Assembly: GCF_033958435.1 (NCBI RefSeq) | Contig: NC_134137.1 | Coordinates: 119,448,001 to 119,512,000, forward strand | Direction: 5' to 3' | Source: Carettochelys insculpta | Lineage: Eukaryota; Chordata; Testudines; Carettochelyidae | DNA length: 64,000 bases | In this document: one piece after another, positions 23,871-32,960 of the stretch | Numbering within the stretch: position 1 is the stretch's first letter | Layout of the letters: each line of letters starts with the position of its first letter | Notes under the pieces: model-generated | What the model saw: only the letters and a program-made list of their open reading frames with translations | Databases searched by the model: none | What the model was told of the DNA's origin: nothing | Position numbers and translations under genes: made by a program

Positions 23871-24739
23871 CATTATACTCTTGATTTGATTAGGAATACG
23901 CAACAAACGAATAAAAATGTTATATGCATTTCTATACACGAGATGTACAAATTACTGTAGGATAAAAAGTTACATTGCTTGAACTTCCAGTACTTCTGTG
24001 AAAGCTCTTGCCATTTTCAGTTAATAGCAGGATCATTTTAGTCATGGTTTTGTCACTATTCCCATTATAAACACTTGAGAGCTGCCAACCAGAAAGCACT
24101 TCTTCTCTTAACAGATTTGAACTCCTTTCAATTTCCAATGAGGTAACTGGGAGTAGAGGATGCCCAGCGTTCTCCTAGAAATGCTCAAGATTTCTGGAGT
24201 AAGACATTTAAATATTCTTCTTCAAATGTGACCTCTAAGACCTCCCAAATAAAGGCTTGTTGGCTTCCCAGCAATTTAAAAATCAAGTAGCATTTCATTT
24301 TCTTCTAATTGTTCAGTTAAAAAAAAAAAAAACACAAGCAAAGGCTCCACTGAGCATTTAATCCTTCATAAAAATATTTTTTCTACACTGGTTCCTACAA
24401 ATATCACTTAGTATGACAAAGTAAACAGTCGTATAGCTCCACTGGCAATTGATGGATTTAAAAATATTTTATCCCATTATTCCTAAGTAGCAGCATTTAC
24501 ATTTACAATGTACAGAATATTCTTTTTATGTCCTGTTTAAATCAATTATCTATAGGATGTTAGGTATACTGTATGTGCTTAATTAATTGCTGAGCTGTCT
24601 ACCTTGATTTAACTACTGGATTGAAAGGTAAAAAGTAACAAAAAATTTGCCCGGAACTGTAAAAGTTAAACTGATTATAAATCACAATTGTACTAATTAA
24701 ATTAGAACTGATACAAGAAAAGTGTCTGTATTATTTATA

Positions 24740-24884
24740 TCAAAGAGGTAGCCATGTTAGTCTGTAGCTTTGAGAACAACAAGAAGTCTTGTGGCACCTT
24801 CATCAGATGAAGCGGGTCTTTGCCCACGAAAGCTTATGCTCCAAAATATCTGTTAGTCTATAAGGTGCCACAAGACTTCTTGTT
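24740..24884. mobile_element. Small retroposed repeat, head-to-head inverted
   Basis: The left half is in minus orientation and the right half in plus orientation. Both carry caacaagaagtcttgtggca-type sequence, giving inverted arms of 24 bp (24777-24800 and 24862-24885). Near-identical direct repeats flank the insert: gtattatttata at 24728-24739 and gtattattata at 24885-24895. The right half contains the cccacgaaagcttatgct phrase, recurrent in sauropsid genomes. The family may be a Penelope-type element, but I cannot settle that. Confidence 0.7.
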
Positions 24885-25623
24885 GTATTATTATAGAATG
24901 TCATTTCACCACAATTGAGGATTTTGTCACGTTTCCTCAAAATGATAGTGTCAAATGGTCAAAATTAGGTGACTGGAACTGGTTTGACATATACAGAAAC
25001 AAAGTTTATATGGATGAGTCATTACCAAAAAGACTATGCCAAAAAGGATAGGGAATGTGAGAACAGATAAACAAATCAGAGGCCCAGACAAGTATTTTCC
25101 TCCTTTCTGTAACTATACATTTAGGTAAAAATACCTTGTGTTGGTAAAACTCTGAGACTGTATGAAAAAAAGCATGGTAAAAGCATCTTGAACAACAGTG
25201 CAACTTGTAACATTTAGCTCATCAGTCTGAATGAATGCTACATATCAAATTCAACTGGTACAAATAAAAATTCTCCTAAATATATTTTAATTACTTGTGA
25301 TTATCCCAAATTAGTTGCTACAGTCCAGATACAATGGCAGAAAATGAACAATTTGTTTATTAAGCACTTGCTAAAATTTTGCTGGAACAAATGATTTATT
25401 TATTTTAAGTAATGAATTTTTTAAGTGTAGCATCTTAGCACTCAATTATTTAGAGAAATTGAGATTTTGGGTGAACTGTTAATAAAATAGTTCGTCTGAC
25501 ATGCCAAATAATCTTCTTAATTATCCATTTCTAGAGTAAAAAGGCTATTTTAATATAATAAAGTATTTAGCAATCTAAGTGGTTGTCTGAGAAACCTACA
25601 CAAACAGCAAGATAAAACCTTAC

Positions 25624-25692
25624 CGTTGCAATTGGTCCATCCACGTGGTAGTCTAGACTGAAGACATCCCATCCAGTGTCACCAGGAGATAC
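25624..25692 (-). CDS. TUBGCP3: TUBGCP3 exon G (GRIP2, 23-codon exon)
   Basis: The exon is 69 bp, 23 codons, phase 0 at both ends. Translation reads [17 protein letters not shown], then [15 protein letters not shown] is a recognisable GRIP2 signature: in GCPs this stretch precedes the segment contacting gamma-tubulin. The acceptor is aatatag and the donor ACG/gtaagg. Because its length is a multiple of three and both ends are phase 0, skipping it would keep the frame. Confidence 0.95.
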
Positions 25693-26444
25693 CTATATTG
25701 AAAAAAAGACTACATTTATTCACAAAGTCTGCACTTGCTGAAATCTTGTTTACTGTTCCCCCAAGAACTATGAAGAATCAGTTACATTTTCCAAAATTGG
25801 CTTCCATTGACAGTTTTCACAAAGAAATCCTGTAAGAACTTTGTTCCACTGGTTTAAAAGCCATGTAAATTGGATATCTTTTGAGGCTAAGCACAAGATT
25901 CCCCTCACTGGATTCCCATAACTTACAGAAAGCAAGGCGGACACAGAAAACATTCACTGCTCATTTTCTTATGATTCTGTACCAGCAACGTGAAAAGACT
26001 CTAGCCCAAACTCTCAGAATGAGTAGGAAGCAGCTAATTTCAGCTCCCTGATTCTGGACCTCTGGCCCCTGTATAAATTGCAGCAGGACCTTACAAAAGG
26101 AGATGACTGAATTTAGTAAAGCTAGTCTTATATTGGGGGGTGAAGTGAAGAGGGAAGAGGATGCAATAGTTAGTTGTAGCACGAGGTTATGTTTGTCAGC
26201 CACCAGCTTACACCAAAAAACTGTCCCTAATGGTGAGTGTGAAGAGCAAATTCTCTCCTGGGAATATCCAGACAATTAAGGCCAATTTGTGCTGTATGAG
26301 CAATACAAAGTGACCTCTGAGGACCGAAGAATGTGTTTCAGCATGAACTGAGACTGAATGTTCACCTGACACTGATCCAAAAGTTAATATTATTTATACC
26401 CAGAAAATGATTTTCATGTCTGAAGCCGAAGCAACCAAGAGTAC
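25693..26444 (-). other. TUBGCP3 intron F-G
   Basis: 752 bp of AT-rich intron. The minus-strand frame at 25961-26275 and a neighbour at 25768-25953 have no family resemblance. Nothing recognised. Confidence 0.6.
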
Positions 26445-26580
26445 CTCAAGAAGTCTAACATCCAATCGTTTCAGGATCTCAGGATTATCAAACTGTGCAT
26501 TAGTTGCTCTGACAGCTGTTTCAAGGATTCCCGTCAGATTATGCTGATACAAAGTGGTAGCTGGTCGGGCAAGCTCTGGC
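26445..26580 (-). CDS. TUBGCP3: TUBGCP3 exon F (GRIP2)
   Basis: The exon is 136 bp: one completing base and 45 codons. Translation reads [40 protein letters not shown] and VRLLE. It lies in the GRIP2 domain and matches vertebrate GCP3 closely. The acceptor is cactag and the donor gtactc. It ends in phase 0 after the glutamate and joins VSPGDTGWD of exon G. Confidence 0.96.
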
Positions 26581-27124
26581 CTAGTGATTATAAAACGAAA
26601 TCATTAAAATACTGAACAGTAGCTACTTTGTAGTATGCAAGTAATTGCACTGAGTTTCCACAACATTTAAAATGTTTCTCTCCAAAATCATGAACAACTG
26701 CCTACGTTCACTACCTGAATGACTGAAATGAAGTATTAAACAACACAGAGATTATAAGTAATTTGTATCTAACACAAGCATCAGTACTTAGCATGAGATT
26801 CATTGCCATATGGAGGCAAGTAATTATTTGAAAGATCATTTTATTAGTATCTAACACAAAACTATTCTACAATTTACTCTTCACATTTACAACCACAATG
26901 AACTATTATTTATTTGTACTGCACTGATATGGGAGCTACAAACAGCCAGTCACTAATTTTAGTTTGTCGTTATGAAAGACTTGTACATGCTAATCTGAAG
27001 TAGACGGTCTGAAGAAACTTTCTAGCTAGGGGAAAAACAACCTCTTGACATAGAAATTAAAAATTTCTAAATAATCTTCAATGTACTGGGAACTTTTTAA
27101 AGTTCTACAGCAAGAGAGCCAGGA

Positions 27125-27241
27125 CAATTCCCTTGCCCCCACTATGAATGCCCATGCCGTTCAAAGCTTGGTCTCCTCAGCCACATGCGAATCCACAACC
27201 GACGAGTCTGTGCAAGCTCAAGACGTCATCATCAGACATGA
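27125..27241 (+). pseudogene. Possible LINE ORF tail with C2H2-like motif
   Basis: In this frame the plus strand reads QFPCPHYECPCRSKLGLLSH, then MRIHNRRVCASSRRHHQT and a TGA stop. The C-x4-C-x12-H-x3-H spacing and the phrase SKLGLLSHMRIHNR resemble the zinc-finger-like tail of several vertebrate LINE ORFs. Only this short tail is readable. A 146-codon frame over the same bases (27081-27521) is in another register and looks like chance. Confidence 0.4.
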
Positions 27242-27742
27242 TGAATTACCTGCTACTAATAGGAATTTTTTAAAGTTCAACATCAAGAGATTGTTTTTTC
27301 CCCCCAATAAAAAGTTCACCACTATTTATGTGTCAAACACAGCATTGATTATATATACCATCTCTAGGGAGGTTTTTCTGTTGCACATTATTTGCTTCCT
27401 GAAAAAGCGCAGACACATTACATCAATACTAATGTTGGCCAAGGTTGTTTTTGATGTTTATCAAGCTAATGGAATCTCCGCAAAACACAAACTGTTTTGT
27501 GGAAAAGGAAGAGCTGCTTAATGGATTTTTCTCTCTCTTACATATGAAACTTCAGCAACTTGACCACTAACTAAAGTAAGACTATGCAAGTATGCTTCTT
27601 ACAAACTCAGCTGGGCACTTATGGCTGCAGCTGAGGATGCCAAAAGTTAACGTTGTGACCTATCAATGAAGCTGTAATCATAAATCTTAACTACATATTC
27701 TAAACATTTTGGAAAAAAAACAAAGATGTAGAAAAAGATGTA

Positions 27743-27835
27743 GGTCTGAAGAAGTGGGTCTATCCCACGAAAGCTCACCTAATAAACTATTTTGCTAGTC
27801 TTTAAAGTGCTACTTGACTGCCTTTTTTTTTTTTT
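27743..27835 (+). mobile_element. Small retroposed repeat with T-tract and 9 bp duplication
   Basis: The insert starts ggtctgaagaagtgggtc, includes cccacgaaagctcacctaat and ends in a run of about 15 T. It is flanked by aaagatgta at 27734-27742 and 27836-27844. The cccacgaaagct phrase ties it to the family at 24740-24884. Confidence 0.7.
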
Positions 27836-28215
27836 AAAGATGTAGAAAATGTGTGTTTTTAGCAATGCTCACAAGTCATGTTTTAAGAGTACTAACTAGG
27901 ATTTAGAAATCATAGGCACTGGAAATGCAGTCAGCCAAGGAAAGTGACACCAGAAGAGAGAAGGTAACAGCAGTTTACCTTTCAAAGATCTGGAAATTAT
28001 TTTGTACTTACTACTTACAGAAGAAAACAAGTTTCAACTAATATAAAAAGGTAAAAAAAATCCAGTCTAATGTTTGGTTGAATTTAAGGATGCTAAGTTA
28101 ACCCTCAACAATAAAAAGTATTACTTGCATTTAAACATTTTCTTTTGGAAAATGATCTGTTGCACATTTACAAATATTAGAAATGCATTTTAAATTATAC
28201 TGTGTGTCATCTTAC

Positions 28216-28405
28216 TTTAGCAAGTCCATTAAGTGTCTTATAAAATCTCCCTGACCAAGAAGTAAGTAGCGCCTCATAGCCTGCATGTGCTCCAATAAAT
28301 TGTATTTCTTATTGAGAACATCCAGCAGGTATTTGCTGGTCTCAAAGTAAGCTGCATCGATTTTACCCTGAAATGCATTTTCCAAGTCTGTGAACAAGTC
28401 GGCAG
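28216..28405 (-). CDS. TUBGCP3: TUBGCP3 exon E (GRIP1/GRIP2 junction)
   Basis: The exon is 190 bp: two completing bases, 62 codons and two left-over bases. Translation includes [34 protein letters not shown] and then [20 protein letters not shown]. The YLLLGQGDF motif opens the GRIP2 (GCP C-terminal) domain, which carries gamma-tubulin binding. The acceptor is ttgcag and the donor AAA/gtaaga. The split lysine codon is completed by the first G of exon F. Confidence 0.97.
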
Positions 28406-28852
28406 CTGCAAAAACAAAAACAGAAAATAAGTATTAATAAATACCTCTATATTTGTATTACCACTTCCACAGATTCTCATTCTCTATTACTGAACTGACC
28501 TATTCATGAAAGCTAGAAGCAGGTGTGGAATACCCTGCACATGGGTTTCAGTTATGTGACCAAAAATAAAAAAAAATAGCAATGTTCACATGTTTGGTCC
28601 CATGCTTTACTTGGTGGAGGACTCTGACATGATCCATTGTCCCTGTTCCTGGGGCAGTGAGGGACCTCTAGAAGCCCAAGAAGGTGGTGGAGAAGGGAAG
28701 CAGGGAAGGGATTTGTTTCTGAGCCCCAGACCCTTTTAACCCCTGCAAGTTTCTTACTCCTTTCCTTAGAATCATAGAAGAGTAGGACTGGAAGGGACCT
28801 TGAGAGGCCATCGAGTCCAGCCCCCTGCCCTCATGGCAGGACCAAGTATTGT

Positions 28853-29326
28853 CTAGACCATCCCTGAAAGCCATCTATCTAACCTCTTCTTAAATATCTC
28901 CAGTAATGGAGATTCTACCACCTCCCTTGGCAATTCGTTCCAGTGTTTGATCACCCTGACAGTTAGGAACTTTTTCCTAATGTCCAACCTGAACCTCCCC
29001 TGCTGCAATTTCAGTCCATTGCCTCTTGTTCTATCCTCAGAGGCAAGGAAGAACAAGTTCCCTCCCTCTGCCTTATGACACCCTTTTAGATACCTGAAAA
29101 CTGCTATCATGTCCCCCCTCAATCTTCTCTTTTCCAAACTAAACAAGCCCAATTCTTTCAGCCTGTCTTCATAGGTCATGTTCTCTAGACCTTTGATCAT
29201 TCTCGTTGCTCTCCTCTGGACCCTCTCCAATTTCTCCACATCCTTCCTGAACTGCGGTACCCAGAACTGGACACAATACTCCAGCTGAGGCCTAACCAGC
29301 GCAGAGTAGAGCGGGAGAATGACTTC
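28853..29326 (-). pseudogene. CR1 ORF2, C-terminal part after the TGA
   Basis: After the TGA at 29327 the same frame continues through [55 protein letters not shown] and [16 protein letters not shown]. It reaches its natural stop at 28853. This is the conserved CR1 ORF2 C-terminus. Confidence 0.88.
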
Positions 29327-31132
29327 TCATGTCTTGTTCACAACACACCTGTTAATGCATCCTAGAATCATGTTTGCCTTTTTCGCAACAGCATCACACT
29401 GTTGACTCATATTTAGCTTGGGGTCCACTATAACCCCTAGATCCCTTTCTGCTGTACTCATTCCTAGGCACTCCTGTCCCATTCTGTATGTGTGACACTG
29501 ATTGTTCCTTCCTAAGTGGAGCACTTTGCATTTGACCTTATTAAACTTCATCCTGTTTACCTCAGCCCATTTCTCCAGTTTATCCAGATCCTTTTGAATT
29601 ATGACCCTATCCTCCAAAGAAGTTGCAACCCCTCCCAGCTTGGTATCATCTGCAAACTTAATAAGTGTACTTTCTATGTCAATATCTAAATCGTTAATGA
29701 AGATATTGAACAGAACCGGTCCTAAAACAGACCCCTGCGGAACCCCACTAGTTATACTTTTCCAGCAGGATTGAAAACAATTAATAACTACTCTCTGAGT
29801 ACAGTTATCCAGCCAGTTGTTCACCCACCTTATAGCAGCCCCATCTAAGTTGTATTTGCGTAGTTTATTGATAAGTATATTATGGGAGACTGTGTCAAAT
29901 GCTTTACTGAAGTCTAGGTATACCACATCCACCGCTTCTCCCTTATCCACAAGACTCGTTATTCTATCAAAGAAAGCTATTAGATTGGTTTGACATGATC
30001 TGTTTTTAACAAAACCATGCTGGCTGTTCCCTATCGCCTTACCACCTTCCAATTGCTTGCAGATGATTTCTTTAATTACCTGCTCCATTATCTTTCCTGG
30101 CACAGAAGTTAAGCTGACTGGCCTGTAGTTTCCCAGGTTATTCCTGTTCCCCTTTTTATAAATGGGTACTATATTTGCCCCTTTCCAGTCTTCTGGAATC
30201 TCTCCCGTCTCCCACGATTTACCAAAAATGATTGGTAAAGGCTCAGATACCTCTACTATCAGCTCCTTGAGGATTCTAGGATGCATTTCATCAGGCCCTG
30301 GTGATTTGCAGACATCTAATTTCTCTAAGTAGATTTTAATTTGTTCTTTTCCTATTTCAACTTCTAAACCTACCCCTTTTTCACTAGCATTCTCTATGTC
30401 AGGCATTCCTTCAGATTTCTCAGTGAAGACCGAAACAAAGAAATCATTTAACATCTCTGCCATTTCCAAATTCCCTGTTACTGTTCCTCCCTCCTCACTG
30501 ACTAATGGCCCTACCCTCTCCTTAGTCTTCCTCTTGTTACCAATGTATTTGTAAAAAGCCTTCTTGTTTCCCTTTATGCTTGTAGCTAGCTTGAGCTCAT
30601 TTTGTGCCTTAGCCTTTCTAATCTTGCTCCTGCATGCTCGTGTTGTTTGCCTATATTCATCCTTTGTAATTTGTCCTAGTTTCCATTTCTTATACGATTC
30701 CTTTTTTATTTTGAGATCATGCAAGATCTCCTGGTTAAGCCAGGGCAGTCTTTTGCCATGTTTTCTATCTTTCCTACACAGTGGGATAGCTTGCTTTTGG
30801 GCCCTTAATAAAGTCCCTTTGAAAAACTGCCAACTCTCCTCAGCCGTTTTTCCCCTCAGTTTAGCTTCCCATGGGACCTTACCTACCAGCTCTCTGAGTT
30901 TACCAAAATCTGCCTTCCTGAAATCCATTATCTCTATTGCACTGTTTTCCCTTCTACCCTTCCTTAGAATTGTGAACTCTATGATTTCATGATCACTTTC
31001 ACCCAAGCATCCTTCCACTTTCAAATTCTCAATAATTTCCTCCCTATTTGTTAAAATTAAATCTAGAACAGCTTCCCCTCTGGTAGCTTTTTCAACCTTT
31101 TGGAATAAAAAGTTGTCTGCAATGCAATCCAA
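29327..31132 (-). pseudogene. CR1 ORF2, reverse transcriptase part (601 codons)
   Basis: The frame includes [14 protein letters not shown], then [66 protein letters not shown] and [19 protein letters not shown] is the catalytic YxDD-box equivalent, so the polymerase core is complete. The frame begins just after the shift from the endonuclease part and ends at a single TGA (29327-29329). The same register continues after the TGA, which fits a CGA-to-TGA change. Confidence 0.9.
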
Positions 31133-31136
31133 GAAT

Positions 31137-31691
31137 TTATTGGACAGTGTCCCCTGCTGTATTAGTTTCCCAACATATACCTGGATAGTTGAAGTCCCCC
31201 ATCACCACCAAATTCTGGGTCCTCGATGATTTTGTTAGCTGTTTAAAGAAAGCCTCATCCACCTCTTCCACCTGGCTAGGGGGCCTGTAGTAGACGCCTA
31301 GTAGGACCTCATCCTTGTTTTTTACTCCTCTGAGTCTAACCCAGAGACTTTCAACCCCTCCATCTCCTATGTCCATCTCCACCTCTGTCCAAGCGTGTAC
31401 ATTTTTAATATTCAAGGCAACACCTCCTCCCTTCTTTCCCTGTCTGTCCTTCCTAAGCAGGCTGTACCCTTCAATACTAACATTCCAACCATAAGTATTA
31501 TCCCACCAAGTTTCTGTGATGCCAACGATATCATAGTTGTATTCGTTTATTCGTACTTCCAATTCTTTTTGTTTATTTCCCATACTTCTTGCATTTGTAT
31601 ATAGGCATCTCAGACATTGATTTGGTCTTGCCTCCCAGTTTTGCCCTGGCCCTCTTTTCACTCTCCCAGTGTAGCCCATACTCCCTCCCAT
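31137..31691 (-). pseudogene. CR1 ORF2, endonuclease part
   Basis: 184 codons from an ATG show the APE-type endonuclease of CR1: LRCLYTNARSMGNKQKELE, then YDIVGITETWWDNT, RKDRQGKKGGGVAL, VLLGVYYRPPSQ and [15 protein letters not shown]. The N of TNARS, the E of ITETWW and the D/N of GDFN are the metal-binding and catalytic positions. The frame stops at 31137-31139. The RT portion continues in another register, so one frameshift separates the two. Confidence 0.88.
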
Positions 31692-31762
31692 TTCAAATTC
31701 ATCTCCAATGTATTCATGCTGTCCACTTACCTGCGGGCTTTGCTCCCCTGCCCCTGTCGAAC

Positions 31763-32272
31763 CTAGGTTAAAGCCCTCCTCACTAGGTTAGCCAGCCTGT
31801 GTCCGAATATGGTCTTCCCCCTCCTCGAAAGGTGAATGCCATCTCTGCCTAGCAGTCCTTCCCAGAAAAGGATCCCATGGTCAAGGAAACCAAAGCCTTC
31901 CTGGCGACACCATCTACGCAACCAAGCATTCACCTCTAGGATACACCTGTCTCTGCCTGGGCCCCTACCTCTTACAGGCAGGATTGAAGAGAATACCACC
32001 TGCGCCCCAAATCCCCTGACCCTTGCCCCCAGAGCCCTGAAGTCACTCTCGACCTGCTCAGCGTCACACCTTGCAGTATCATTAGTGCCCACATGGATGA
32101 GAAGCATGGGATAGTAGTCAGAGGGCTGGATAATCCTCAACAATGCCTGCATAACATCTTGGATACGGCTCCCGGCAGGCAGCAGACCTCTCTTGAGAAG
32201 GTTACTCTTGGTCCTTGATGCCGGGAAAAGGAATCTCCATGATCTGCTGAGACAGGGTCTCCTTTCCTCCAA
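31763..32272 (-). pseudogene. CR1 ORF1, C-terminal esterase domain
   Basis: The 169-codon open frame carries the SGNH hydrolase blocks known from CR1 ORF1: LLIHVGTNDTARCD, then VVFSSILPVRGRGP, and GRDGIHLSRRGKTIFGHRL near the end. The N in GTNDT and the D-x2-H of DGIHL are expected catalytic positions. The frame is closed upstream by a stop next to the truncation point, so the N-terminal coiled-coil part is absent. The listed start is not a genuine ATG. Confidence 0.85.
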
Positions 32273-32289
32273 GTGCCTGGACTTCTACA

Positions 32290-32955
32290 TTTCAGTAACA
32301 CTTCTCAAACTTTATCTTCTTTCCTTCCTTGCTCCATACCATCAGCCTGAATCAGGGTGTGTGGTGGGGAGGGTTGGTTAACTAGGTTCCTGATAGAGCC
32401 CTAACTGGCTACAGGTGTTTCTAACAGCCTACAGGGAACCATGCCTTAAATAGTCAGCTGTATCACTTAGATTGCTGACAGGGCCTTAATTGGCCACAGG
32501 TGCCTCAACTAGACCACAGTAATCCCCTTTTCTACAGGGAACCACACCCTAATTAGCCTAGGTCTCATGTCTCCCCTCTAGCACTTTCCTACTGTTCCCT
32601 GGTGCTGCTGTATCACATATCTGTCCTCCACCACTGGGCTGGGATACTTGGGACAAGAGACAGTCATGTCATGATAGCCCATCCACGTTGCCATGCTGGC
32701 TTCTTGCCTGATGCTGTATCTGGACATTGAAGTTGTAGATAGGAACCATATAGTCACTTGTGCATTCCTCTCCTTGTTTGCATGCATCCATGGGAATGGA
32801 ATGTGATCTGTCAAAAAGGTGAACCACTGCCGCAGTAGGTAAGTGTATCTATGGCCCATTTAACCAGTAGGCATTCCTCTTCTATTATTGCATACCACTG
32901 CTCCCTGGCAAAGAGCTTCTGGCTGAGGTACAGGATCAGGTGCTCCTTATTTGTA
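32290..32955 (-). mobile_element. Gypsy-type retrotransposon remnant (RNase H and downstream)
   Basis: On the minus strand, from about 32950 downward, fragments read LILYLSQKLFAREQWYAIIE, then EECLLVKWAIDTL and, in another frame, WMHANKERNAQVTIWFLS. These are the Ty3/Gypsy RNase H blocks (YxSRKL, EKECLA-x-KWA, H-x-PLxWM). The sequence below 32590 is non-coding, has a short duplicated unit (cacctgt-gccaattaagg-like) and may be LTR. The remnant is caught between two CR1 elements. Confidence 0.75.
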
Positions 32956-32960
32956 AAAAT

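Larger units (their letters stand above)
28768..32285 (-). mobile_element. CR1 LINE, near full length, 5' truncated in ORF1
   Basis: On the minus strand this 3.5 kb element reads: end of ORF1 with an SGNH-type esterase domain, then ORF2 with endonuclease and reverse transcriptase, then a 3'UTR ending near attctatgattct. The complete family is about 4.5 kb, so about 1 kb of 5' sequence is missing. It lies in the intron between exons D and E in the same orientation as TUBGCP3. ORF2 has only two visible lesions. Confidence 0.92.

Noticed and set aside
24740..24884. Hairpin considered as a microRNA precursor or intrinsic terminator
   Set aside because: The arms are two opposed copies of an interspersed repeat flanked by target-site duplications, so the inverted structure is explained by insertion.
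27081..27521. 146-codon plus-strand ORF with an ATG start
   Set aside because: No family resemblance, AT-rich codons late in the frame, no splice or promoter context. A better-supported LINE tail uses a different register over the same bases.
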